Of a DNA stretch of 41,761 bases, positions 7,624 to 16,315 are shown in pieces. Position 1 is the stretch's first letter, and the number at the start of each line of letters is the position of its first letter. The stretch is taken from the NCBI GenBank assembly GCA_949286525.1, contig CASECT010000031.1, positions 1 through 41,761 of the forward strand, in the 5' to 3' direction. The DNA is from an uncultured Eubacteriales bacterium. GTDB lineage: Bacteria; Bacillota; Clostridia; Lachnospirales; Lachnospiraceae. The notes below the pieces were generated by a model, which saw only the letters and a program-made list of their open reading frames with translations, searched no databases and had not been told where the DNA came from. A program made the translations under genes and the position numbers.

Positions 7624-9234
7624 TCAATCTCTGCGTCTCGCCCATTTGTCTGCCAGAGCGCTGATCTGATCCGCGAACTTCGCCAGATCTTTGTTTGGCA
7701 TGCCCTCCGCCTCCCGGGCCACCCTGGCCAGACGGTCCACAGCGGCCAGAAGCCTTGCCATCACATTGCTGGAGGCCTTGCCTGCCGGCTTTGTCTTTCT
7801 CCGCGGTTCTCTGCTTCCCTCACGGACTCTCTCTCCGGTCAGAAGATTATAGATATCCCCGGAATAGGGAGCCGTCGTGTCATACCCGAAGGTCTCCGCC
7901 AGATGCCGGGCAAAGGAATCGCAGACCTCATCCTCCCCGTGAACCACAAAAATCTTTTTCGGAGGCCGCTTCAGCGCGCCGATCCAGCAGGTCAGCTCAT
8001 TTTTGTCCCCGTGTCCGCTGATACCGGGAAGGTTTTCGATCCGGGCCGCCACCTTGACAGTCTCCCCGAAGAGCTTTACCTCCTTCGCCCCGCCCAGAAG
8101 ATGGGCCCCCAGGGTTCCGGGCACCTGATACCCCACAAAGAGCACCGTACATTCCGGCCGCCAGAGATTGTGCTTCAGATGATGGCGGATCCGCCCCGCC
8201 TCACACATGCCGGAAGCGGAGATGATAACCTTCGGCTTCATGTCCAGATTGATCATCTTGGACTCCTCGCTGGTAACCGCCACTTTCAGTCCCGGAAACC
8301 GGATCGGATTCTTTCCCGCGGCGATCAGTTCCTTGGCCTCGTCGTCGTAGCACTCCGACACATTCTCATGGAAAATATTGGTGGCCTCCACCGCCAGCGG
8401 ACTGTCCATGTACACCTCGAAGCCGTCAAAACCCGTGACCAGATGCTCCTCCTTGATCCGGCGGAAAAAGTAGAGCATCTCCTGGGTCCGTCCCACGGAA
8501 AAAGCCGGGATCACAAGATTTCCTCCCGACTGGAAAGTACTCTGGACAATCTTTGCCAGAGCCTTCGCGAAGTCCGGCGGCGCCGCGTGAATCCGGTCCC
8601 CGTAGGTGGACTCGATCAACACATAATCCGCCTCGTCCACATACTCCGGCGCCTTCAGCAGAGGCTTGTTGCCGTGCCCCACATCGCCGGAGAAGACGAT
8701 CTTTCTCTCCTGGCCGTCCTCCGTCATCCAAACCTCGATGGAGGAAGAGCCCAGAAGATGGCCCGCATCCACAAACCGGATCTCGATGCCGTCGCAGACC
8801 CGGATTTTTTTGTGATACTCGCAGGGTACAAAGAGTTCCAGCACGCCCTGGGCGTCCTCCATGGAATACAGCGGTTCCACCTGGGGTTTCCCCGCCCGCC
8901 GGGCCTTTCGATTCTTCCACTCCGCCTCACTCATCTGGATGTGGGCGCTGTCCTTTAACATAATGTTGCAGAGTTCCGCGGTGGCTTCCGTGGCAAAGAT
9001 CTGCCCCCGGAACCCGTGGGAATAAATCAGCGGCAGCAGTCCTGAATGATCGATATGGGCGTGGGTCACAAACACATAGTCAATCTCCGACGCAGGCACC
9101 GGCATCTGCTGATTCTCGTAGATATCCGGCCCCTGCTCCATCCCGCAGTCCACCAGAAAATGTTTCTCTCCGACTGTGACATAGTGGCAGCTTCCCGTCA
9201 CCTCATGAGCCGCCCCGATAAACTCTATCTGCAT
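7624..9234 (-). CDS. Metallo-beta-lactamase/beta-CASP RNA exonuclease-like protein
   Basis: This 536-residue protein belongs to the MBL-fold beta-CASP nucleases (YSH1/CPSF73-like bacterial branch). The metal-binding motif is THAHIDHSG (about 57-65). Further ligands lie around SGDVGHG and VDAGHLLGSS, then STYGDR, and the beta-CASP insertion carries VIPAFSVGRTQEML. The motif KVIISASGMCEAGRIRHHL and the late ISGHGDK complete the set. Such enzymes process or degrade RNA; the exact substrate here is unknown. The ATG at 9234 is favoured over the one at 9240 because the GGGGG Shine-Dalgarno is only 2 nt from the latter. A basic linker (RREPRRKTKPAGK) near residue 465 precedes a helical tail. Confidence 0.88.
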   Translation of the reverse strand: MQIEFIGAAHEVTGSCHYVTVGEKHFLVDCGMEQGPDIYENQQMPVPASEIDYVFVTHAHIDHSGLLPLIYSHGFRGQIFATEATAELCNIMLKDSAHIQMSEAEWKNRKARRAGKPQVEPLYSMEDAQGVLELFVPCEYHKKIRVCDGIEIRFVDAGHLLGSSSIEVWMTEDGQERKIVFSGDVGHGNKPLLKAPEYVDEADYVLIESTYGDRIHAAPPDFAKALAKIVQSTFQSGGNLVIPAFSVGRTQEMLYFFRRIKEEHLVTGFDGFEVYMDSPLAVEATNIFHENVSECYDDEAKELIAAGKNPIRFPGLKVAVTSEESKMINLDMKPKVIISASGMCEAGRIRHHLKHNLWRPECTVLFVGYQVPGTLGAHLLGGAKEVKLFGETVKVAARIENLPGISGHGDKNELTCWIGALKRPPKKIFVVHGEDEVCDSFARHLAETFGYDTTAPYSGDIYNLLTGERVREGSREPRRKTKPAGKASSNVMARLLAAVDRLARVAREAEGMPNKDLAKFADQISALADKWARRRD

Positions 9235-9284
9235 ATGCATATCCCCCTTTTTTTCTCTCCTGAGCCTTCAGTTACTCTGTTTTT

Positions 9285-9293
9285 ATTATAACA
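9285..9293 (-). promoter_or_regulatory. Extended -10 promoter of the MBL exonuclease gene
   Basis: The minus strand reads TGTTATAAT (9293-9285), a TGn-extended consensus -10. The -35 position has no good match. It lies about 50 bp upstream of the start codon. Confidence 0.5.
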
Positions 9294-9310
9294 CTTTGTC
9301 CTCGGAAACT

Positions 9311-9340
9311 GTATAAAAACTCGTCCCCTTTCACATATTA
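9311..9340 (+). promoter_or_regulatory. Sigma-G (or sigma-F) type promoter of sigG
   Basis: GTATA (9311-9315), an 18-bp spacer and CATATTA (9334-9340) match the published sigma-G consensus (GHATR, 17-18 bp, CATNHTA) at every defined position. The start codon follows 31 bp later. This predicts forespore-specific, self-amplifying expression. Confidence 0.6.
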
Positions 9341-9371
9341 ATGTTGTGAAAATCCAGCAGGAGGTTGACTC

Positions 9372-10160
9372 ATGTCATCATATAAAGTAGAAATTTGCGG
9401 TGTCAACACCGCAAAGCTTCCCCTCCTCACAGAAGATGAAAAGAAGGACCTGTGGAAACGCATCAAGGCCGGCGATTCCCAGGCCAGAGAAACCTACATC
9501 AAAGGAAATCTACGCCTGGTCTTAAGCGTACTCAAGCGGTTTTCCAACCACAGCGAAAACATGGACGACCTGTTCCAGATCGGCTGCATCGGACTCATGA
9601 AGTCCGTGGACAATTTCGACCCTACCATGGAGGTAAAATTTTCCACTTACGCGGTGCCCATGATCGTCGGAGAGATCCGCCGTTACTTAAGAGACACGGG
9701 CAGCAGCATCCGAATATCCCGTTCCCTGCGGGACACCGCATACAAGGCCATTGTGGCCCGGGAAAACCTCTCCCGGAAAAACTGCAACGAACCCACTTTA
9801 GAGGAGATCTCAAAAGAATCGGGCATCGAGGTGGAGGACATCGTCTACGCCCTGGACGCCATGCAAAGTCCCCTCTCCCTCTACGATCCCGTCTACAACG
9901 ACGGCGGGGACACCCTGTATGTGATGGATCAGATCAGCGACAAGAAAAACCGGGAGGAAAACTGGGTGGAACACCTCTCCTTAAACGACGCCCTCTCCAC
10001 CCTGGAGCCCAGGGAGCAGAGCATCATCCGCCTGCGGTTCTTCGAGGGAAAAACCCAGATGGAGGTTGCTGAAGAGATCCATATCTCCCAGGCCCAGGTC
10101 TCCCGTCTGGAAAAGAACGCCCTTCGTGCCATGGAAAAATATCTGAGCGCAGCCCGATAA
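9372..10160 (+). CDS. sigG: RNA polymerase sporulation sigma factor SigG
   Basis: This 262-residue sigma-70-family factor directs late forespore gene expression. The N-terminus has VEICGVNTAKLPLLT, a short segment typical of SigG. Region 2 follows (NLRLVLSVLKRFSNHSENMD.. and DLFQIGCIGLMKSVDNFDP), then the SigG/SigF-type STYAVPMIVGEIRRYLRD, region 3 and region 4 (TQMEVAEEIHISQAQVSRLE). There is no cleavable pro-sequence. The start follows CAGGAGG. In B. subtilis and most clostridia sigG lies directly downstream of sigE on the same strand. Here it is on the opposite strand and separated from sigE by 3.1 kb holding a GH31/AraC pair. Its stop is 22 bp from the convergent GH31 stop. Confidence 0.96.
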   Translation: MSSYKVEICGVNTAKLPLLTEDEKKDLWKRIKAGDSQARETYIKGNLRLVLSVLKRFSNHSENMDDLFQIGCIGLMKSVDNFDPTMEVKFSTYAVPMIVGEIRRYLRDTGSSIRISRSLRDTAYKAIVARENLSRKNCNEPTLEEISKESGIEVEDIVYALDAMQSPLSLYDPVYNDGGDTLYVMDQISDKKNREENWVEHLSLNDALSTLEPREQSIIRLRFFEGKTQMEVAEEIHISQAQVSRLEKNALRAMEKYLSAAR

Positions 10161-10182
10161 CGGACCGCGCTCAAAAAACGCG

Positions 10183-12219
10183 TCACTCCGCCAGCCGCTC
10201 AAAGACCGGAATATACGCGATGGGCGCGTCGCAGAGGACAACATCCCCTCCCTCGAAGACATTCCCGTCGTTGACATTTCTCCATTTTCCCCCGGGCAGA
10301 TAGACTTCTCGTTTTACCTCCCTCGCGTGAAGAACCGGGGCCACCAGGTACTTTGGCCCGAACATATACTGATCCGACAATTCCCAGCACCTCTCATCCT
10401 CCGGAAATTCATAGAACATGGTCCGCATCAGAGGCGCTCCCGTCCTGCTTGCCTCCTCCATCAGAGAAGCGATGTAGGGTTTCAGTTCCAGCCGCCGGTC
10501 AAGCTGATCCTTCATGATCTCAAAGGCCTCCTGACCGTAGCTCCAGAGCTCGTTGTCGTGGCCGGTGTAGAGATAGCCGCCGCCGTAATCCTTGTCGGAG
10601 AGCGGCGGAATGTCGTAGGGCGCCCGGTTGCCGTGCATCCGCAGAACCGGGCAGTACACCGCGAACTCAAACCACCGCAGCAAAAGCTCCGTAAAGGCTG
10701 GATCGAAACAGTCTCTGGTCTGAAATCCGCCGATATCTGTGGTCCACCAGGGAATGCCCGCCACCCCGATGTTCAAGCCCGCCGCGATCTGATCCCGGAG
10801 AGCCTCAAAAGTACTGGGCACGTCTCCCGACCAGAGCAGTGTGGCGTATTTCTGATTGCCCACCCAGCCGCAACGGGCCAGATGCACCATGTCCTTTCCT
10901 CTCCCCTCGGCCTCCATACCGTCGCAGAAAGCCTTCGCCACCATCTGGGGATAAATATTGTTGACCGCGAGGGCCGGCCCCAGATAATAGCGGTAATGAT
11001 CAAAATCGTAGGCCACAAGATCCGGCTCAATATTGTCCAGCCAGAACATGTCAATCCCGTAATCAAGATAGTTTTTCTTACATTTCTCCCAGAGGAACGC
11101 CCGGGCCTCGGGGTTTGTCACATCGATCTCGCTGCAGTCCCCCTGATAGTCGTAGGTCTGTCCGCCGCCTCTCTCCGTGCGCACCAGCAGCCCCCGCCCC
11201 AGGAGTTCGTAATAGTTGACGCTCTTCTTGTCCACCGTGGGCCACACCGAAACCATGACTTTTGTCCCCATGGCGTGGAGCTCGTCGCACATGGCCTTGG
11301 GATCCGGCCAGTACTCCGGGTCAAACTGCCAGTCTCCCTGCCTGGTCCAGTGGAAAAAGTCGATGACGATCACGTCCAGCGGAATCCCCAGCTCATGATA
11401 CTTTCTCGCCACGGAGAGCACCTCCTCCTGGGTGCGGTAGCGCAGCTTGCACTGCCAGAGCCCCAGAAGATCCTCCGGCATAACCGGCGCGCGGCCTGTA
11501 ACGGAAGTGTACTTCTCCTCAATCTCCGCCGGCGTATCCCCCACGGTAATCCAGTAATCCATCTCCTTGACTGCCTCAGCGCGCCACTCGGTGTAATTGT
11601 TTCCAAAGGTAACCCGCCCGATCGCCGGCGTGTTCCACAGAAAGCCGTAACCCAGACTGGACAGGGCAAAGGGAATGGAGATCTGGGAATTGCGCTGAGC
11701 CAGCTCCAAGGTGCAGCCCTTGAGATTCATCTGGCTCTGCTGATACTGTCCCATACCGAAAATCTTTTCTCCATCCCTGCCGTCAAAGCGAACGGTAAGG
11801 CTGTAATCTCCGCCGACGATAGGTTTGAACTCCCGGGCATCCACCTTCAGGCAGGCGCTCTGTCCGGTCTCGTTTCCCATATAATTTCTGGAATATTCCT
11901 GCAGGACCAGCTCCCCGTCCCGGTAAAAAAACAGCACACCGCCAGGATTGACTCGCACGCTGATCCGCCCGTTTGTAATTACCGCCTGCTGAATGACAAA
12001 GGACACATCCCCCATCTCGATCCTCTGCCCCTCGGTAATTTCCACCTTCGCCCTGCCCAGGCCCTCATCAGGGTATTCGCTCAGCGCCCAGGTCCTTCCG
12101 GTAAAATCGCCGTACTGTGCAGCGCGTACCCGCAGCGCGTCCTTCCCCCATGCTTCAATGCGCAGTGTTTCATACTGATTGCGCGCCACAAGCGCGCCGT
12201 TTTCCTCTGAAAAATACAT
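10183..12219 (-). CDS. Glycoside hydrolase family 31 (alpha-xylosidase/alpha-glucosidase-like)
   Basis: This 678-residue GH31 enzyme has an N-terminal beta-sandwich domain (to about residue 240), a (beta/alpha)8 catalytic barrel and C-terminal beta domains. The predicted nucleophile is Asp395 in MFWLDNIEPD and the probable acid/base is Asp466 in LLWSGDVPSTF. Other family landmarks are DVIVIDFFHWTRQGDWQFD, GIPWWTTDIGGFQ and EWILD-like late strands. No signal peptide is present, so it should act on imported oligosaccharides. The ATG at 12219 follows AGGAGGAGG. It is divergent from the AraC regulator at 12377. This pair sits between sigG and sigE, out of place in a sporulation locus. Family is certain; exact substrate is not. 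Confidence 0.93.
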   Translation of the reverse strand: MYFSEENGALVARNQYETLRIEAWGKDALRVRAAQYGDFTGRTWALSEYPDEGLGRAKVEITEGQRIEMGDVSFVIQQAVITNGRISVRVNPGGVLFFYRDGELVLQEYSRNYMGNETGQSACLKVDAREFKPIVGGDYSLTVRFDGRDGEKIFGMGQYQQSQMNLKGCTLELAQRNSQISIPFALSSLGYGFLWNTPAIGRVTFGNNYTEWRAEAVKEMDYWITVGDTPAEIEEKYTSVTGRAPVMPEDLLGLWQCKLRYRTQEEVLSVARKYHELGIPLDVIVIDFFHWTRQGDWQFDPEYWPDPKAMCDELHAMGTKVMVSVWPTVDKKSVNYYELLGRGLLVRTERGGGQTYDYQGDCSEIDVTNPEARAFLWEKCKKNYLDYGIDMFWLDNIEPDLVAYDFDHYRYYLGPALAVNNIYPQMVAKAFCDGMEAEGRGKDMVHLARCGWVGNQKYATLLWSGDVPSTFEALRDQIAAGLNIGVAGIPWWTTDIGGFQTRDCFDPAFTELLLRWFEFAVYCPVLRMHGNRAPYDIPPLSDKDYGGGYLYTGHDNELWSYGQEAFEIMKDQLDRRLELKPYIASLMEEASRTGAPLMRTMFYEFPEDERCWELSDQYMFGPKYLVAPVLHAREVKREVYLPGGKWRNVNDGNVFEGGDVVLCDAPIAYIPVFERLAE

Positions 12220-12322
12220 AGTCCTCCTCCTGTTCTTCTTGTTATCGGTATATCAGGCTGCGGTAAATTTCCTCTTGCATGCCGTCCATAATAACAATAT
12301 AATGATTTTATCTATCTGTTTC

Positions 12323-12352
12323 TTGAATAAAATTGACAAATACTAATACAAT
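12323..12352 (+). promoter_or_regulatory. Probable promoter of the second AraC regulator
   Basis: TTGAAT (12323-12328), 18 bp, TACAAT (12347-12352). A TTGACA at 12334-12339 is an alternative -35 but has a weaker -10. The 157-bp AT-rich region between GH31 and this gene must also hold the GH31 promoter, for which I found no convincing hexamer pair. Confidence 0.4.
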
Positions 12353-12376
12353 TTTGATTTTTTACAAGGAGTCACT

Positions 12377-13309
12377 ATGCAGAACCATCCTCTGAACAAT
12401 TTTTCGGCTCTCCATGAACCGGTCAATCATGGAACTGCCCTTTTTCCCATTGCTTTCTACGAAATAACCTCCCCCCTCTGGATGGAGGAGCGCATCTGGT
12501 GTCACTGGCACGAAGAACTGGAAATTCTTGTGGTAACGAGAGGTTGCGCCCGGATGAACATCGCCGGCCGTACCCATGAAATTCAGGAACGTGATATCCT
12601 CATCGTTCCCCCGGGCGCTCTCCACTCCGCGTCCCAGACTCCCGGACTGCACTTCTGCTTTTTTGCCCTCGTCTTCTCCCCCTCCCTTCTGGACCGTTCC
12701 GGCAGCGACGATATCTATCGAAAATATATCGCTCCGGTTTTCGAAAATCGCCTTCGTTTCCCGGAACACATTGTTCCTCACAGTTTTTGGCAGCAGGAGC
12801 TTCTCGCTCTCCTCTACTCCATCCGGAATCTCTTTGCAGAGAAACCGTCGGGCTTCGAGCTGCTGATCAAGGCCCGCCTTCTGGAAATATGGCACACGCT
12901 TGCCGCCCGTTCCATTTCTGCGTCTTTCGCGGAACCGCAGGCAGACAGGACTGCTTACCACATCAAACCTGTTCTCGCCTATCTGCAGAAAAACTACTGC
13001 CGCCCCATCAGTCTCGGGGAAATAGCCGAAGCCGTTCACATAAGCGAAGGCCATCTCTGCCGTCTCTTTAAATCTGTAACCGGGATGACTCTGACCGATT
13101 ATCTGAATCTCTACCGTATTTCCGTCAGCGCTGACCTTCTGACCCGGAGTCAATACAGCGTCAGCGAAATCGCAGGACTGACCGGCTTCAATAACATCAG
13201 CTACTTCAATAAAATTTTCCGGCGCTATATGCACATGACGCCCTCTCAATTCCGCCGGATGCAGTCTATGCCTCCTGCTTTTCCATCTCCCGCTGCAACC
13301 GTTTCATAA
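12377..13309 (+). CDS. AraC-family transcriptional regulator
   Basis: This 310-residue protein has an N-terminal cupin (about 35-90, with [19 protein letters not shown] and [14 protein letters not shown]) and a C-terminal AraC DNA-binding domain (about 195-300, with [19 protein letters not shown] and [20 protein letters not shown]). The start follows CAAGGAG. It is divergent from the GH31 gene and probably controls it in response to a sugar. Its last 44 bp overlap the 3' end of the convergent sigE gene, so the two messages are antisense there and no terminator can fit between them. That tight join is consistent with the pair having been inserted next to sigE. Confidence 0.88.
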   Translation: MQNHPLNNFSALHEPVNHGTALFPIAFYEITSPLWMEERIWCHWHEELEILVVTRGCARMNIAGRTHEIQERDILIVPPGALHSASQTPGLHFCFFALVFSPSLLDRSGSDDIYRKYIAPVFENRLRFPEHIVPHSFWQQELLALLYSIRNLFAEKPSGFELLIKARLLEIWHTLAARSISASFAEPQADRTAYHIKPVLAYLQKNYCRPISLGEIAEAVHISEGHLCRLFKSVTGMTLTDYLNLYRISVSADLLTRSQYSVSEIAGLTGFNNISYFNKIFRRYMHMTPSQFRRMQSMPPAFPSPAATVS

Positions 13310-13967
13310 TGCGTTTCTCCAGACGGGAAATATAGGATTGGGAGATTCCCAGAAGATCCGCAACCTCCTTCTGAGTCATCTCCTTCTCCTCCTTTTCCCG
13401 CAGGCCAAAGCGCAGCTCGATGATCGTCCGCTCCCTCTGGGAGAGTTTTCCCATAGCCTGGGTCAGCAGTTTCCTGTCAACTTCCGTCTCCAGATCCCGG
13501 TAAATAATGTCCTCATCCGTTCCCAGAATATCCGACAGCAGCAGCTCATTTCCATCCCAGTCCACATTCAACGGCTCATCGATAGATACCTCCATCTTCT
13601 GTTTGCTGTTCTTGCGCAGATACATGAGAATTTCATTCTCAATACATCGGGAAGCGTAAGTGGCCAGCTTGATACTCTTTCCCGCGTCAAAGGTGTTGAT
13701 TGCCTTCATCAGACCGATCGTCCCGATAGAGATCAAATCCTCCACCCCTACGCCGGTATTGTCAAATTTTTTCGCTATGTACACCACCAGCCGCAGATTG
13801 TGCTCGATCAGACAATTTTTTGCTTCCCTGCTATCCGACTTCCCCAGACGGTCAATACATTCCTGCTCCTCCCTCGCACTCAGCGGCGCCGGAAGGACAT
13901 CCGCTCCACCGATATAAAACACTTCGTCATTCAGTATACGGATCAGTCTTAAAAACAAATTTTTCAT
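13266..13967 (-). CDS. sigE: RNA polymerase sporulation sigma factor SigE (pro-form)
   Basis: This 233-residue sigma factor drives early mother-cell transcription. The N-terminal stretch [21 protein letters not shown] is a hydrophobic pro-peptide of the kind removed by SpoIIGA. Region 2 follows ([38 protein letters not shown]), then region 4 with [21 protein letters not shown]. The ATG at 13967 is chosen because GGAGG is 7 nt upstream; the ATG at 13973 lies only 1 nt from it. It sits 76 bp downstream of spoIIGA in the classical operon. Unlike the usual order, sigG does not follow, and its 3' end overlaps the convergent AraC gene. Confidence 0.95.
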   Translation of the reverse strand: MKNLFLRLIRILNDEVFYIGGADVLPAPLSAREEQECIDRLGKSDSREAKNCLIEHNLRLVVYIAKKFDNTGVGVEDLISIGTIGLMKAINTFDAGKSIKLATYASRCIENEILMYLRKNSKQKMEVSIDEPLNVDWDGNELLLSDILGTDEDIIYRDLETEVDRKLLTQAMGKLSQRERTIIELRFGLREKEEKEMTQKEVADLLGISQSYISRLEKRIMKRLQREMEKQEA

Positions 13968-14043
13968 TTCCATGCCTCCATCCCGTTTCCTTATCCCCTT
14001 TCCCGGCCCCAGCGACGCTGCATCGGACTCCCCGGCAATCCCC

Positions 14044-14829
14044 TCAGTTTATGTACTCCCGGTGCAGAATCATCCCATAACTCTTCCCCGCGAACACTTC
14101 CGGCTGTACAAAACCAATAACAGCCGATGGCACTTCGCGCACCTGGCCCTGACGCTCCAGCACCATCATGGGAACCGTGGCAACCTCCATCAACTCCCCG
14201 TCCCCGGCCACGGTGCGATAAGGCACCAGTCGGATCTCTTCCTGGGAAATCCCCAGGCATTCCTTCCACTCTTTGGACACGATGGACACGGGCCGTTTCG
14301 TATAGGGCTCCCGCAGGCTGTTTCCGCTGTCCGCCATGGCCCGCATGACGCCCCGCTTCTCCCCCGCAATCAGCGTGCACCGGCAGAATTTCCAATGCCG
14401 TTTCTCCAGAAAATGCAGTATCAGGAGAGTCCCGGCAAAAAGAACCGCCGCCCAGGGCAGAAGAGACAGTATCTCCTGCTCCATATATTCCAGAAGGAAC
14501 TGCAGAATACCGCCCAGAAGAAAATAGAGCACAAAGGTGCTAAGAAGCTCTTTCCCGAAAATTTTCCAATGCCCCGGCCGCAGGGCCACAGCCACTGTCA
14601 AAGGCTGAACCACTGCCAGCGTAAGCATCTGGTAAAGCAGGAAATTATGTACCGAGAAAAAAGCAGCCGTTCCCAGCAAAGTTCCCACAAGGGTTCCCCA
14701 AAAAAGGCTCAAATAGCCGAAACGTCTCTTTTCCCGCAAAATAGCCTTCACGCCTAACAGACAGATTCCGTCGATCAGAAAATTCTGCATCAAAAATACA
14801 TCCAGATATACCGCATATATGGTTCCCAC
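14044..14829 (-). CDS. spoIIGA: Sporulation sigma-E factor-processing peptidase SpoIIGA
   Basis: This is a membrane aspartic protease that cleaves pro-sigma-E at the sporulation septum. The N-terminal half has about five membrane helices. The C-terminal half carries the protease signature ADSGNSL (about 178-184) and the conserved [14 protein letters not shown] segment. The length (about 260 residues) is normal for clostridial members. The start is unclear: the only standard in-frame start is the GTG at 14829, which is embedded in the ribosome site GGGAGG, while the ideal spacing (8 nt) falls on an ATA codon at 14820-14818. There is an exact Spo0A-type promoter just upstream. It is followed by sigE, its substrate. 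Confidence 0.92.
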   Translation of the reverse strand: MGTIYAVYLDVFLMQNFLIDGICLLGVKAILREKRRFGYLSLFWGTLVGTLLGTAAFFSVHNFLLYQMLTLAVVQPLTVAVALRPGHWKIFGKELLSTFVLYFLLGGILQFLLEYMEQEILSLLPWAAVLFAGTLLILHFLEKRHWKFCRCTLIAGEKRGVMRAMADSGNSLREPYTKRPVSIVSKEWKECLGISQEEIRLVPYRTVAGDGELMEVATVPMMVLERQGQVREVPSAVIGFVQPEVFAGKSYGMILHREYIN

Positions 14830-14842
14830 CTCCCGTCCATTT

Positions 14843-14876
14843 ATTATAGAAAGCCATCTCTTATTTTTTTGTCGAA
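14843..14876 (-). promoter_or_regulatory. spoIIG promoter with Spo0A box
   Basis: On the minus strand, TATAAT (14848-14843) lies 22 bp from TTCGAC (14876-14871). The opposite strand reads TGTCGAA (14870-14876), an exact 0A box. The B. subtilis spoIIG promoter has the same unusual 22-bp spacing, with Spo0A bound at the -35. The predicted start is only about 7-17 nt from the coding region. Confidence 0.75.
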
Positions 14877-14900
14877 AACCTTTGTATAAAAGAGTGCTGC

Positions 14901-14937
14901 AAAAAAAACCCTGACAGGTTTTCCTCTCCTGTCAGGG
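14901..14937 (-). terminator. Rho-independent terminator after ftsZ
   Basis: The minus strand forms CCCTGACAGG / CCTGTCAGGG, a perfect 10-bp stem with a 9-nt loop, followed by eight T. It ends the ftsZ transcript just before the spoIIG promoter and so insulates vegetative from sporulation transcription. Confidence 0.93.
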
Positions 14938-14968
14938 GCTGCATCGTTTTAAAAATATGTTTCTGAAA

Positions 14969-16183
14969 TTACTTTCTGGTATTCTTAAGAAAATCCGGAA
15001 TCTTGATATCCTGCTCCTTAATGCTGCTGGTAGGCGTATGGGGCTTTGTAAGTCCCTGAGTAAAGGAAGGCATCGGAGCCGTGCCGGACATACCGGATGA
15101 CGGCTTCGTCTGAGCGGCGGTATGTAAGCCGTTTCCGAAATTCTGTGCACTCGGACGGTTAGCCGCGCCTGCTCCCGCGGGATATTTCATATTACTCAGC
15201 AGATTTCCTGCAGCAGTCTGCGCCGGAGCGTCCGAGGACTCCAGTCCTGTGGCAATAACGGTAATCGTCGCCTCATCCACCATGGTGTCGTCATACTTCG
15301 CGCCAAAGATAATATTGACGGAATCTCCAGCCAGATCCTGTACATAACTTACCGCGTCGTTGGCATCCATCAGGGAAATATCTCCGGAAATATTGACAAT
15401 CACATGGGTCGCTCCGCTGATCGTGGTCTCAAGCAACGGACTCTCCACAGCGATCTTAACCGCCTCAATAGCCTTCTCGTCTCCCTTGGCGGTACCGATT
15501 CCGATATGGGCCATGCCTTTGTCTTTCATGACAGTCTGTACATCGGCAAAATCCAGATTGATCAATGCCGGCAGATTGATCAGATCGGTAATCCCCTGCA
15601 CCGCCTGCTGAAGTACTTCATCGGCCTTCTTCAGGGCATCCGGCATGGAAGTTCTCCGATCCACAATCTCCAGAAGTTTATCGTTGGGGATCACAATCAA
15701 TGTGTCCACGTTCTCTTTCAACTCTTCGATACCCGCAATGGCATTGACCATACGGGTCTTCGCCTCGAACTTAAAGGGCTTGGTCACTACACCAACTGTG
15801 AGAATCCCCTGCTCCTTCGCCAGCTGCGCCACAATGGGAGCAGCTCCGGTTCCTGTTCCGCCGCCCATTCCACAGGTAACGAATACCATGTCCGCCCCTT
15901 TGATGGCAGCTCCCAGTTCCTCCGCGCTCTCCTCGGCCGCTTTCTTACCGATCTCTGGCTGAGCGCCTGCGCCCAGTCCCTTCGTCAGCTTCTCTCCGAT
16001 CTGAATCAGCGTAGGAGCCTTGCAGAGAGACAGCGCCTGCTGATCAGTGTTGACACCGATGAACTCCACTCCGCCAATATTTTCGTCAATCATTCTATTT
16101 ACAGCATTATTTCCTGCGCCTCCCACACCAATTACAATAATTTTTGCGCTGGAATCCGCTTCGTTTGTCATAATCTCTAGCAA
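14969..16183 (-). CDS. ftsZ: Cell division protein FtsZ
   Basis: This tubulin-like GTPase of 404 residues forms the division ring. It has [13 protein letters not shown] at the N-terminus, the GGGTGTG signature at 107-113, and the conserved C-terminal peptide KIPDFLKN that binds membrane tethers and regulators. A TTG at 16183 is the likely start: AGGAGG lies 8 nt upstream, and the family begins MLEI.TNE. The next ATG (16171) is badly spaced. It has its own promoter upstream and a strong terminator downstream. No ftsA precedes it, so the usual FtsA tether is either encoded elsewhere or replaced by another protein such as SepF. Confidence 0.97.
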   Translation of the reverse strand: MLEIMTNEADSSAKIIVIGVGGAGNNAVNRMIDENIGGVEFIGVNTDQQALSLCKAPTLIQIGEKLTKGLGAGAQPEIGKKAAEESAEELGAAIKGADMVFVTCGMGGGTGTGAAPIVAQLAKEQGILTVGVVTKPFKFEAKTRMVNAIAGIEELKENVDTLIVIPNDKLLEIVDRRTSMPDALKKADEVLQQAVQGITDLINLPALINLDFADVQTVMKDKGMAHIGIGTAKGDEKAIEAVKIAVESPLLETTISGATHVIVNISGDISLMDANDAVSYVQDLAGDSVNIIFGAKYDDTMVDEATITVIATGLESSDAPAQTAAGNLLSNMKYPAGAGAANRPSAQNFGNGLHTAAQTKPSSGMSGTAPMPSFTQGLTKPHTPTSSIKEQDIKIPDFLKNTRK

Positions 16184-16262
16184 GACCTTTTCCTCCTCTT
16201 AACCGAATACTCTTTTTCTATCTTCTATCGCCAAATAAAATCAGTCCAAACTCATATAGATT

Positions 16263-16291
16263 ATAATATAGTTTTTCCTATAATTTATCAA
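16263..16291 (-). promoter_or_regulatory. Probable ftsZ promoter
   Basis: The minus strand has TTGATA (16291-16286), a 17-bp spacer and TATTAT (16268-16263), in an AT-rich 132-bp gap between ftsQ and ftsZ. It gives ftsZ expression independent of the long mraZ operon. Confidence 0.6.
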
Positions 16292-16315
16292 CCTATTTTT
16301 CAAAAAAAAGCGAAT

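Noticed and set aside
7570-8958. Plus-strand open frame of 462 codons
   Set aside because: It is antisense to the beta-CASP exonuclease, with no supporting signals.
10145-10175. GAGCGC/GCGCTC repeat at the sigG-GH31 junction
   Set aside because: A possible GH31 terminator, but the stem is only 6 bp with a 16-nt loop and overlaps the sigG stop; not supported well enough.
10327-12210. Plus-strand open frame of 627 codons
   Set aside because: It is exactly antisense to the GH31 gene, has no ribosome site or recognisable domain, and arises from the codon bias of the real gene.
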